Positions 6,786 through 13,704 of a stretch of 14,200 bases of DNA are shown here, one piece after another. The position numbers and the translations under genes were made by a program. The DNA is from Nitrososphaerales archaeon (GTDB lineage Archaea; Thermoproteota; Nitrososphaeria; Conexivisphaerales; UBA164). The notes beneath the pieces are model-generated. The model worked only from the letters and a program-made list of their open reading frames with translations, ran no database searches and was not told where the DNA came from. Location of the stretch: NCBI GenBank assembly GCA_023256405.1, contig JAGDXK010000019.1, positions 7,010 through 21,209 on the forward strand, given 5' to 3'. Every line of letters starts with the position of its first letter. Positions within the stretch are counted from its first letter, which is position 1.

Positions 6786-6929
6786 CTACTCTCCGCGTGG
6801 ATGACGGAGATTTCCATAGGTCTCGAGGGTTACTCTCCTTTGGCGGAAGTTACCAGGCTTTAGAATAACAGGCATGACATATTCAAACGCTGTTTCCACC
6901 TCTGACGTGAACGAAGAGGCTTTCTGCTT
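6786..6929 (-). pseudogene. Possible decayed 3' end of an IS200/IS605-type tnpB
   Basis: On the minus strand a frame stays open for 47 codons between a TGA and a TAG (6786-6788), with no suitable start. Its translation includes EVETAFEYVMP, LKPGNFRQRRVTLET and NLRHPRGE. This loosely resembles the variable basic tails found at the C-terminus of many archaeal TnpB proteins, and a hairpin straddles the region just before the stop, as at the right ends of such elements. The bases are about 45% G+C here against about 20% just beyond (7081-7140). No catalytic TnpB domain or other end is present. Resemblance is from memory and weak; a non-coding RNA is the main alternative. Confidence 0.3.
6790..6810. 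repeat. Hairpin in the intergenic island
   Basis: TCTCCG (6790-6795) and CGGAGA (6805-6810) form a perfect 6-bp stem around a 9-base loop. It lies at the downstream end of the minus-strand island and could be an RNA 3' structure or an IS-end hairpin. Confidence 0.4.
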
Positions 6930-6997
6930 TCAAGCGCTCTACGCTTCGATCATCCCGCTTCGAAAAGGCGAAACTTTCACTAATTGTTAAAGTTGAA

Positions 6998-7010
6998 GTT
7001 TTATATTTTT
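6998..7010 (-). promoter_or_regulatory. Orphan TATA box reading into the 6786-6977 island
   Basis: The minus strand reads AAAAATATAAAAC, one of the best TATA matches in the window. Transcription would begin near 6977 and cross the GC-richer island, where no intact gene lies before the glycosyltransferase start at 6726. Confidence 0.45.
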
Positions 7011-7150
7011 CATCCCTAGAACGTTCATTTATTGGTCCATAAAGGAAATTTCTCATAACTGATTTAAAATTATTACAATTTTGACCAAAATGTTCTAAAT
7101 TATTTTTAAAATATCACCAACTTTCTTACATATCATAAATTTAGCAATAA

Positions 7151-7160
7151 CGTTAAAATA
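7151..7160 (+). promoter_or_regulatory. TATA box for the HTH gene at 7185
   Basis: CGTTAAAATA is centred about 29 bases before the ATG at 7185, so transcription should start within a few bases of the start codon. Confidence 0.55.
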
Positions 7161-7184
7161 GGACCAGAAGAGAGGTATCCAAAA

Positions 7185-7763
7185 ATGATCAATCTCACGC
7201 TGAAACCTAAGAAGGAGAAGGTCGGAAGAAAGCCAATCTACGAAAAGAACGCCGAGTATCTGAAAATATTATCAGATCTGTACATGCAGGGAAAAAGACC
7301 GTCAGAAATGTCAAAAATTTTAAATGTATCCATACCTACAATATATAGATGGTTAAAACAAATGGGTCTTTTAAAGAGCAAAGAAGAGGCTCTGAGGGTT
7401 TATCTTGATGAAATTGAGCTTAACGGGTTTACGAGAGTTCCAGAAGCATCTCTTGCAAGAAGAATAGCCAGGAAGGTTCCAAACTCCAGGATAATAAAGC
7501 TCAACACAGGCGTTGGAATGGAGGGAAGGAAGTTCTCCAGCGTTTCATTCTTTGGAATGAGGCCGTTCACTCTGGTGTTCGTGGTAAAGGACGAAAACGC
7601 CTTCAAAGAGCATGCCGCAAGGCTCTTGGAGGGCATGTTCTACGAGGCTAATCCGAATCCGGACCCTCACCTAAAGAAGGCCTTCACCCATTTCATACAT
7701 TCATTCGGCCTTTCCAAGGTCTTTCAGGATAGCCCGTTCAAAAAGGCAGGTTTCTATTACTAG
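7185..7763 (+). CDS. Helix-turn-helix protein of unknown function
   Basis: This 192-residue protein is not one I can name. It begins with a basic tail (LKPKKEKVGRKPIYEK) followed by a helix-turn-helix at about 24-62: helix YLKILSDLYMQG, then RPSEMSKILNVSIPTIYRWLKQMGLL, the form seen in resolvase C-termini (HTH_7) and other transposase-like or regulator DNA-binding domains. The rest (about 65-192) has mixed strands and helices, including KVPNSRIIKLNTGVGMEG, a beta-rich FSSVSFFGMRPFTLVFVV and the polar segment NPNPDPHLKKAF, with no Cys motif, no DDE or serine-recombinase signature and no membrane segment. The simplest reading is a site-specific regulator with a private C-terminal domain. It has its own promoter, and base use matches its neighbours, so recent transfer is not evident. 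It converges with moaA with a 17-base gap. Confidence 0.8.
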   Translation: MINLTLKPKKEKVGRKPIYEKNAEYLKILSDLYMQGKRPSEMSKILNVSIPTIYRWLKQMGLLKSKEEALRVYLDEIELNGFTRVPEASLARRIARKVPNSRIIKLNTGVGMEGRKFSSVSFFGMRPFTLVFVVKDENAFKEHAARLLEGMFYEANPNPDPHLKKAFTHFIHSFGLSKVFQDSPFKKAGFYY

Positions 7764-7780
7764 ATCGTAGTCGTGTTGTT

Positions 7781-8758
7781 TTAACCTCCAAGCTTATACA
7801 TTGGCTTTACAGCTTCTGGCATAGCGTTCTCTCTTACGTATTTAATCACCCCTTCGAATTTGTTAAAGTAAGCTTGCTTTATAGCGCTAATAATTTCTTC
7901 ATCGCTTTTGCCATCCCTGATCATGGTCTTGAGGTTAGGACCGCTGAGCGAGTACATGCAGGGGAGGAATACGCCCTCGGCGGTAACCCTCACCCTGTTG
8001 CAGTCAGAACAGAAGGGCTCGGTCACTGAAGATATTACGCCGAACTTGACCCCAATTTCATCTATAAAATAGTATTTTGACGTTGAGTGAGCGCTTCTGG
8101 TTACGGGCAAAAGCCTGTATCGGGAGGATATCCTTCTTAGCACTTCCCCAGAACTTACCACCCTTTCGGGCCTCCAGCCCCAGTTACCATCAAACGGCTC
8201 ATATTCGAGAAACCTTACAGTTACTCCAGCCCTCCTTGAGAACTCTAAATAGTCAAAGATCTCGTCATCATTAAGTCTCCTTATAAGAGTGACGTTCACC
8301 TTCACCTCTTCAAAGCCAGCGTCTTTAGCGGCTTTTATGCCTTCAAGCGCTCTCTTAAGCCCATCTATGCCGGTTATCTGTCTGTACCTCTCCGGCTTCA
8401 GCGAATGCAGGCTTACGTTAATCCTCTTAAGACCTCTTTTCCTCAGCTCACGCGCTAATCTGTCCAGGTAATAACCGTTTGTTGTCATCGAAACATCATC
8501 AAATAGCTCGCTCGCGAAGCTCACTATATCCAGCACATCGTTTCTAAGCAGGGGCTCCCCTCCGGTCAGCTTAACTTCCTTTACTCCAAGATTTCTGAAT
8601 ATGATGAGCACTCTTTTGATTTCATCAAGCGTCATGAGCTCGCTCTCATCGAAGAACTCTGGGGCCGAGGGCATGCAGAACACGCATCTATAGTTACACC
8701 TATCGGTCACCGAAAGGCGTAGCTTCTCCGCAACTCTTAAGAACCTGTCAATCAGCAT
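7781..8758 (-). CDS. moaA: GTP 3',8-cyclase MoaA
   Basis: MoaA is the radical SAM enzyme that turns GTP into (8S)-3',8-cyclo-7,8-dihydroguanosine 5'-triphosphate, the first step of molybdopterin cofactor synthesis. At 325 residues the length is normal. The N-terminal cluster site is CNYRCVFC (C21, C25, C28) after RLSVTDR, followed by KLTGGEPLLR (63-72). The second 4Fe-4S cluster that holds GTP is marked by C250, C253 and C267 in FCSDCNRVRV and GVFLPC. The protein ends in the conserved Gly-Gly tail (LGG) needed for catalysis in the family. It has its own TATA box, predicting a leaderless start at ATG 8758. No other moa or moe gene is in the window. The cell therefore probably has molybdenum or tungsten enzymes elsewhere. 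Confidence 0.96.
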   Translation of the reverse strand: MLIDRFLRVAEKLRLSVTDRCNYRCVFCMPSAPEFFDESELMTLDEIKRVLIIFRNLGVKEVKLTGGEPLLRNDVLDIVSFASELFDDVSMTTNGYYLDRLARELRKRGLKRINVSLHSLKPERYRQITGIDGLKRALEGIKAAKDAGFEEVKVNVTLIRRLNDDEIFDYLEFSRRAGVTVRFLEYEPFDGNWGWRPERVVSSGEVLRRISSRYRLLPVTRSAHSTSKYYFIDEIGVKFGVISSVTEPFCSDCNRVRVTAEGVFLPCMYSLSGPNLKTMIRDGKSDEEIISAIKQAYFNKFEGVIKYVRENAMPEAVKPMYKLGG

Positions 8759-8777
8759 TCAATCAGGTTTTAACCGC

Positions 8778-8788
8778 TATAAATAAAT
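8778..8788 (-). promoter_or_regulatory. TATA box for moaA
   Basis: The minus strand reads TTTATTTATAG, centred about 25 bases upstream of ATG 8758, consistent with a leaderless mRNA. Confidence 0.6.
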
Positions 8789-8905
8789 GTATTTGTTTAA
8801 TTTTTTGGGAATAAAAATGAACTCGATAGATAACATTAAAGATGCGTAGGCGATGGCACAAAAAATGGTAAAGCTTATTATGATGTGCGTTTTAATATGA
8901 ATCGA

Positions 8906-8979
8906 GCGGTCGTCGTCTAGCCTGGCAGGACGTCAGCTTCCCAAGCTGAAGATCGCGGGTTCAAATCCCGCCGACCGCA
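8906..8979 (+). tRNA. tRNA-Gly (anticodon CCC)
   Basis: All arms fold. The acceptor GCGGTCG (8906-8912) pairs with CGACCGC (8972-8978) with discriminator A. The D stem is GTCT (8915-8918) with GGAC (8928-8931). The anticodon stem TCAGC/GCTGA encloses the loop TTCCCAA, giving anticodon CCC at 8940-8942. The T arm is GCGGG-TTCAAAT-CCCGC (8955-8971). It reads GGG codons. There is no intron and CCA is not encoded, so it must be added after transcription. A weak TATA-like CTTATTA at about 8873-8879 may be its promoter. Confidence 0.97.
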
Positions 8980-9031
8980 TACATAATCATTTTTCGTCGC
9001 CTAGCTCTGGAGCGCTGAACATTACAATTAA

Positions 9032-9040
9032 ACTTTTAAA
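9032..9040 (+). promoter_or_regulatory. TATA box for the leuCD operon
   Basis: ACTTTTAAA is centred about 28 bases before the leuC ATG at 9064, as expected for a leaderless first gene. Confidence 0.6.
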
Positions 9041-9063
9041 GGTCCAGCTACAGATGCGAGTTA

Positions 9064-10485
9064 ATGCATCTTACAATAACCGACAAAATATGGGAAGCGC
9101 ATGAGATAGCAAGGGAAGAGGGTGTTTCCCTTCTGTACATTGATAGACATCTGACACATGAAGTTACTTCTCCAGTAGCATTCAGCGACATGAGGGAGAA
9201 GGGATACAGAATAAGGCGTCCTGATCTGACGCTAGCCGTCATGGATCATAACGTTCCAACGGATTCAAAGGAGAGGCCAACAATGGACGAGCTCTCAAAA
9301 CAGCAGATGGATGCTCTTTGGAAAAACGCAAGGGATTTTGACGTGCCCCTTCTCGACTTTTACAGCCCGTATCAGGGCATAATACATGTAGTTGGCCCAG
9401 AGCTGGGATTTTCACTGCCGGGTTTAACAATAGCGGCGGGGGACAGCCACACGAGCACGCACGGTGCGCTCGGGGCTCTGAGCTTTGGCATTGGCACGTC
9501 GGAGGTGGAGCACGTCTTCGTGACGCAAACCCTTTGGATAAAGAAACCGAAGCAGTTCAGGATAACAATGAATGGAGAGCCGAGGATGGGTGTTACACCA
9601 AAGGATCTGGCGCTCTACATGATTGGGCAGATAGGCACTGGAGGGGCCATAGGTCATATAATAGAGTTTGGTGGCTCAGCCATATCTGGGATGGGCGTCG
9701 AGGGAAGAATGACGCTATGCAACATGTCAATAGAGGCAGGCGCAAGGACCGCAATAGTGGAGCCAGATGAGAAGACATTCGAATATTTGAAGAACGCGCC
9801 GCTTGCTCCAAAGGATGACTGGGATGAAGCGGTAAAGTACTGGAGAACGCTGAAGAGCGATCCCAAAGCCGAGTACGACAAAAGCATAAGCTTTGACGTC
9901 AGGGATGTTAAGCCGATGGTAACATGGGGAACGAACCCTGCAATGGTAGCTCCAGTTGACGGGCGGGTGCCAAATCCTGCTGAAGTAAAGGATCAGCAGC
10001 AGAGAGCCGAATACGAAAGAGCTCTTAAGTACATGGATCTGAGGCCAGGACAGCCAATAACCGACATAAAGATAGACTACGTGTTCATAGGGTCGTGCAC
10101 GAACGCAAGGCTATCGGATCTTATAGAGGCGGCCAGCTTCCTCAAGGGCAGAAAGATCAGCCCTGATGTCAGGGCATTTCTAGTTCCGGGCTCTGAGTGG
10201 GTTAGAAGGAAGGCCGAAAGGCTGGGGCTGCATGAGATATTCATGAATTCTGGCTTTGAATGGAGGCACTCAGGTTGTAGCATGTGCATTGCGATGAACG
10301 CGGACAGAGTTCCCAGCGGCAAAAGGGCTGCATCCACCTCTAACAGGAACTTCGAAAACAGGCAGGGCCCTGGGGCGCGGACCCACCTCGTAAGCCCGCT
10401 CATGGCCGCAGCGGCGGCAGTGTATGGCAGGTTCGTGGACGTAACTGAGCTCGACCTTGACAGGGAGGTGTTAAGCCTTGCCTGA
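9064..10485 (+). CDS. leuC: 3-isopropylmalate dehydratase large subunit, bacterial type
   Basis: LeuC with LeuD isomerises 2-isopropylmalate to 3-isopropylmalate in leucine synthesis. At 473 residues this is the long bacterial form rather than the roughly 420-residue archaeal homoaconitase-like form. It opens with TITDKIWEAHEI and YIDRHLTHEVTSPVAF, then carries DHNVPT, AAGDSHTSTHGALGALSFGIGTSEVEH (125-150), and the 4Fe-4S ligands C345 (FIGSCTNAR) and C405/C408 (SGCSMC), which fall almost exactly where the E. coli enzyme has them. The C-terminus has STSNRNFENRQGPGARTHL. The first gene of a two-gene operon, it overlaps leuD by 8 bases. ATG 9064 fits the TATA box. The bacterial-type pair in an archaeal setting suggests an old transfer, but base use is like its neighbours. 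Confidence 0.97.
   Translation: MHLTITDKIWEAHEIAREEGVSLLYIDRHLTHEVTSPVAFSDMREKGYRIRRPDLTLAVMDHNVPTDSKERPTMDELSKQQMDALWKNARDFDVPLLDFYSPYQGIIHVVGPELGFSLPGLTIAAGDSHTSTHGALGALSFGIGTSEVEHVFVTQTLWIKKPKQFRITMNGEPRMGVTPKDLALYMIGQIGTGGAIGHIIEFGGSAISGMGVEGRMTLCNMSIEAGARTAIVEPDEKTFEYLKNAPLAPKDDWDEAVKYWRTLKSDPKAEYDKSISFDVRDVKPMVTWGTNPAMVAPVDGRVPNPAEVKDQQQRAEYERALKYMDLRPGQPITDIKIDYVFIGSCTNARLSDLIEAASFLKGRKISPDVRAFLVPGSEWVRRKAERLGLHEIFMNSGFEWRHSGCSMCIAMNADRVPSGKRAASTSNRNFENRQGPGARTHLVSPLMAAAAAVYGRFVDVTELDLDREVLSLA
10464..10470 (+). promoter_or_regulatory. Shine-Dalgarno for leuD
   Basis: GGAGGTG, inside the leuC end, lies seven bases before TTG 10478. It is a near-complete match to the 16S complement and decides the non-ATG start of leuD. 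Confidence 0.8.
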
Positions 10486-11107
10486 GAGGATTTCAGGAAA
10501 GGCCGCTCCATTTCCATACGATAACGTTGATACTGACCAGATAATTCCAGCGCAGTTCCTTAAGCTTTTGCAGAAGAAAGGCCTTGGCAGGTATCTCTTT
10601 TACAGATGGCGCTTTGATGAAAGCGGGAACCCGAGAGCAGATTTCATCCTTAATGACCCAAGATACAGGGATGCATCGATCTTGATCGCTGGAAAGAATT
10701 TTGGCATAGGATCATCCAGGGAGAACGCAGTGTGGGCGCTGGTAGATTACGGGATAAAGGCCGTTCTGGCCGAGTCCTTCGGCGACATCTTTTATGGCAA
10801 CGCAGTAAAAAATGGGCTTGCCTGCATAGCACTTCCTGAAAGCGTTCTGCGAGAGCTCAGGGAGAGAGCCGAGAGGAGTGAGCTATACCTGACCATAGAC
10901 CTCGGAAGGAAAGTCATCGAATATGACGACAGGAGCTTAGAGTTCAACGTCGATGAATACGCGAGAAGAAGGCTGATGACTGGTGAGAGCGAGATCGAGT
11001 ACACAATGAGGAACTATCTTAACAGGATTGAAGAGTACGAGAAAAGGATGCCATCGTTCGCAGCAAGAGGAATCGACAGCGTCACCAGAAGGATACTTGA
11101 GGGCTAG
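10478..11107 (+). CDS. leuD: 3-isopropylmalate dehydratase small subunit, bacterial type
   Basis: The swivelling subunit that completes the isopropylmalate isomerase active site with LeuC. At 209 residues it is the bacterial long form; archaeal LeuD is usually about 165. It shows FPYDNVDTDQIIPAQFLK (11-28), LFYRWRFDE, the family core ILIAGKNFGIGSSRENAVWAL (residues 68-88, with the substrate-binding GSSRE) and SFGDIFYGNAVKNGL. A Lys/Glu-rich helical tail ends it. The TTG start is set by the strong Shine-Dalgarno at 10464-10470 and by the alignment of the N-terminus; an ATG alternative is absent there. Translation should be coupled to leuC through the 8-base overlap. The 3' end overlaps the convergent infB by 4 bases. 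Confidence 0.96.
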   Translation: MPERISGKAAPFPYDNVDTDQIIPAQFLKLLQKKGLGRYLFYRWRFDESGNPRADFILNDPRYRDASILIAGKNFGIGSSRENAVWALVDYGIKAVLAESFGDIFYGNAVKNGLACIALPESVLRELRERAERSELYLTIDLGRKVIEYDDRSLEFNVDEYARRRLMTGESEIEYTMRNYLNRIEEYEKRMPSFAARGIDSVTRRILEG

Positions 11108-12876
11108 TAGGCGTAAAGATACTCCACCTTCCTTCTTATTTCGATTATTTCATTCAGAAGCTCAGCATCCTCAGGAGGCAGCTCCGATTCCTTCAACGCC
11201 TTAGCTTCCTCTGAGGTTGGCAGCGTGAAGAGCACCTCGTCCTCCTTAATGTGCCTTCCTATGGTGACGTTTTTCATGGATACAGCTCCCTCCTCGTTAG
11301 GCCCTAACCTCTGAACGCTTTCGCCCTGAACCTGGATCTGCTCTATGAATCCAAGCTCCTCTCCTTTTGAGTTCATTACTCTTGCCTTGGGCTTCAAAAT
11401 CCCAGCAATAACTCTCACGCCAAATATAGCTGGGTTGCTTCTTCTGAATATGTATCCCTTGAGCACCTGGAACTTAGCAGGGTAGGTCATTTTCTCGATC
11501 TTCAGCCTTAGATCCTTCTCCTTCTCCTGCTTGACGAAGTTAAGATAATCCTGAAGCAGGTTGTACATTACGTTTCCGAAGAATACTGGTACTGGAGGGT
11601 TCTCAACGAGCGACTTCTGGTTAAACGCCAGTATAACTCCAAGATACTTGTTTTCCTGCCTGACGAGCTGGGCCTCAACAACGTCCTTCTTAGTTACTGG
11701 GCCTATTTCGGCGTATCTAATTGGGATGTTCTCCTTTTTAAGGAGAAAGCTGAAGGCCTCCAGGGAGCCCAGCGTATCAACTTTGACTATCACCCCCAGC
11801 TGATCTGTTCTTATGGTCAGGCTTTTGAGCTCCTCCTCTATAAGCCTCGATGCCTCCCTTTCCTCTTCCTCGTTCGTTATGACGTAGACCGGAGCGCCTG
11901 CAACCACATCCTCAGGATCTGACACTAGAACGCTGATGCCTGCTGAGGCAGCAACGCTCTTTACCGGTTTGAACTTGTCCCTCGGGTCTCTCATCTCATC
12001 AAGGGGCTTTGGCAGGTATATTCCCTTTATTCTGGTCACCTTTGACCCCCTGTCTGTGCCTGTAACAACCCTGTCGTTCACGGACATAATGCCGTTAATC
12101 AGTATAACGTTCAGGACCCTTCCCATTCCCTCTTCCTCCTTTACCTCTATTATTATACCCTTGCCGGGTCCGGCCTTAAACTGAAGCTTCTCCTTCATAA
12201 AGTTCTGAACCAGGCCTAACAGCACCGTAAGAAGCTCCGGCAATCCTTCCCCCGTTGCAGCGCTGACGGGCACCATGGCAACCTGCCTCTTAAAGTTAGT
12301 AATCCTGTAAAAAGCATCGCTCTCGAACCCCAGTGCTGACAGCTGACCCATTACCGTATAGATCCTGTCATCAAGAAGCTTGACAGTGGCTTTGTCCTGC
12401 TGATTAAGATCTTCAAGCAGGAGCAGCTCGGGGTGTGGCCTCCAGCCAGCAATCAGGTCGATCTTGTTGAGAGCTATAAGAAATGGGACCTTCTTCTCCT
12501 TCAGGATGTTTATGCTTTCAACCGTCTGCGGCTCTATACCTTTAGTGACATCAACAACTACTATTGCTATGTCCGCAGCCGAGCCTCCTCTGTACCTGAG
12601 ATTTGCAAAGGCTTCATGGCCTGGGGTATCAATGAAGAGGATTCCAGGAATTTCAACCTTTATCCTGTACCTTTCGATGAGACCTCTTGAGAGCTTAACA
12701 AGAACTTCAGATGGAAAAAGGCTGGCCCCTATGTGCTGCGTTATACCTCCTGCCTCTTTCTCCTGAACCGCTGTCCCCCTCAGCTTGTCCAGCAGGGATG
12801 TCTTGCCTGCGTCGACATGACCTAGCACCACAACTATCGGCTCTCTTAAGGACTTCTTAATCTCAAGCTCCTCCAT
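11104..12876 (-). CDS. infB: Translation initiation factor IF2 / aIF5B
   Basis: The archaeal homologue of eIF5B, a GTPase that promotes ribosomal subunit joining. At 590 residues it is normal length and has no intein. G1 is GHVDAGKTS (19-27), G2 GITQHIG (44-50), G3 DTPGHEAF (83-90), G4 NKID (137-140) and G5 SAATGEG (205-211). Domain II starts near 250 (GRVLNVILINGIMSVNDRVV), and domain IV carries GYIFRRSNPAIFGVRVIAG. The C-terminal helix lies at the very end (AELLNEIIEIRRKVEYLYAY). ATG 12876 is preceded by a TATA box at the leaderless distance. It is monocistronic here, convergent with leuD (4-base overlap) and divergent from the thioredoxin-fold gene. Confidence 0.97.
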   Translation of the reverse strand: MEELEIKKSLREPIVVVLGHVDAGKTSLLDKLRGTAVQEKEAGGITQHIGASLFPSEVLVKLSRGLIERYRIKVEIPGILFIDTPGHEAFANLRYRGGSAADIAIVVVDVTKGIEPQTVESINILKEKKVPFLIALNKIDLIAGWRPHPELLLLEDLNQQDKATVKLLDDRIYTVMGQLSALGFESDAFYRITNFKRQVAMVPVSAATGEGLPELLTVLLGLVQNFMKEKLQFKAGPGKGIIIEVKEEEGMGRVLNVILINGIMSVNDRVVTGTDRGSKVTRIKGIYLPKPLDEMRDPRDKFKPVKSVAASAGISVLVSDPEDVVAGAPVYVITNEEEEREASRLIEEELKSLTIRTDQLGVIVKVDTLGSLEAFSFLLKKENIPIRYAEIGPVTKKDVVEAQLVRQENKYLGVILAFNQKSLVENPPVPVFFGNVMYNLLQDYLNFVKQEKEKDLRLKIEKMTYPAKFQVLKGYIFRRSNPAIFGVRVIAGILKPKARVMNSKGEELGFIEQIQVQGESVQRLGPNEEGAVSMKNVTIGRHIKEDEVLFTLPTSEEAKALKESELPPEDAELLNEIIEIRRKVEYLYAY

Positions 12877-12898
12877 GCATCCAAATGAGGCATTACCC

Positions 12899-12908
12899 GT
12901 AAATAAAG
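12899..12908 (-). promoter_or_regulatory. TATA box for infB
   Basis: The minus strand reads GCTTTATTTA, centred about 27 bases upstream of ATG 12876, consistent with a leaderless transcript. Confidence 0.55.
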
Positions 12909-12929
12909 CATTTTAAAAAAATGACAAAC

Positions 12930-12940
12930 GATTTAAAACC
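12930..12940 (+). promoter_or_regulatory. TATA box for the thioredoxin-fold gene
   Basis: GATTTAAAACC is centred near 12935, predicting transcription from about 12961. This favours ATG 12955 or ATG 12964 over the upstream in-frame TTG 12946. Confidence 0.5.
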
Positions 12941-12954
12941 ATGTATTGCGATTT

Positions 12955-13704
12955 ATGCGAAAAATGAGGCCCGTAGTTTATTATCATCCAGCGTGCTACA
13001 CCAGCCATAACCTTCTGAAGGCTGTAAGGGACCTCGAGCTCGATATCGAGCTAGTAAACCTCAGCAACGACTTATCGCTGGCCATAATCAAAAGAATACT
13101 GACGGTGCCTCTAATTGAAATATCTGGAAAGTATGTTTACGGTGGGCCAATAAACCTGGACTTAGCCATCAGGCTCCTTAAGGAGGGCAGGGCCGAGCTC
13201 AGAGTTGCCGATCCCCTTGAGAGCCTCGGCATGGCTCTTGTCGACAGCTCAGCAGCCTCATCGATCGTGGTAACCAGCGGAAGCCTTGAGCAGATTCTCA
13301 AGTTTGAGGATTTCATAAAGGCCGCAACCGGGCTGGAGCTGGATCCCGAAGGGGCTGAAAAGTTAGAGCAGATTAAGGAGATCCTGCATGACAGCGAGGC
13401 CTCCAGGACTTTCATTGAAAAGTGGCGCCCCAAAATGATAGCAACCCTTGTCTACAACGCAGTTAGGGAGAGGCTTTATCTTGGTTATCCTGCTGACATC
13501 ACTGAGGAGGACGCAGCGCTGTGGCTGATAGCCAAGTCCAGCATAGGCAGAGCCGGGGTGCCTTTCTGGGACAGGGTGCAGCTAATTAAGAGCTCTGCTC
13601 GTGAAATGGTACAGTACTACGAGCAAAGAAAAGAAAAAATAACCGAAAAGCTCAGAAAAGAAATAGACGAGATAAAGGCCTTTTATTCAGACCGCTACGC
13701 GTAG
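12955..13704 (+). CDS. Thioredoxin/glutaredoxin-fold protein with CxxS motif and helical tail
   Basis: About 249 residues, not a family I can name. The N-terminal 75 residues look like a glutaredoxin fold: strand PVVYYHPA, then CYTS (14-17) at the head of the first helix, a second strand (IELVNLS), TVP (50-52) as the expected cis-proline site, and strand-turn PLIEISGKYVYGGP. The active site is CxxS, so it has a single thiol, as in monothiol glutaredoxins; no other cysteine is present in the protein. The remainder is mostly helical with an aromatic segment (RLYLGYPADITEEDAALWL) and a highly charged coiled tail. ATG 12955 is preferred from the TATA box; ATG 12964 and TTG 12946 are alternatives. 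Its end overlaps the RuBisCO gene by 10 bases. A redox or iron-sulfur role is only inferred. Confidence 0.8.
   Translation: MRKMRPVVYYHPACYTSHNLLKAVRDLELDIELVNLSNDLSLAIIKRILTVPLIEISGKYVYGGPINLDLAIRLLKEGRAELRVADPLESLGMALVDSSAASSIVVTSGSLEQILKFEDFIKAATGLELDPEGAEKLEQIKEILHDSEASRTFIEKWRPKMIATLVYNAVRERLYLGYPADITEEDAALWLIAKSSIGRAGVPFWDRVQLIKSSAREMVQYYEQRKEKITEKLRKEIDEIKAFYSDRYA

Larger units (their letters stand above)
6727..7184. other. 458-base region without an intact gene
   Basis: It holds, left to right, the glycosyltransferase TATA box, a GC-richer island (about 6780-6970) with a hairpin and a 47-codon open stretch, the orphan minus-strand TATA box, a very AT-rich segment (about 7020-7140) with no feature I can support, and the plus-strand promoter of the next gene. 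Confidence 0.7.

Noticed and set aside
6623..6817. 64-codon minus-strand frame across the glycosyltransferase start
   Set aside because: It overlaps the glycosyltransferase N-terminus in another frame, contains that gene's TATA box and has no recognisable motif.
8077..8471. Short open frames on the plus strand within moaA
   Set aside because: They are antisense shadows of a well-supported MoaA gene, with no promoter or recognisable product.
9239..10517. Several 60-146 codon open frames antisense to or within leuC
   Set aside because: LeuC motifs cover the whole stretch in one frame; these are compositional shadows.
11104..12876. Possible intein in infB
   Set aside because: All G motifs are contiguous and the protein is of normal length, so no insertion is present.
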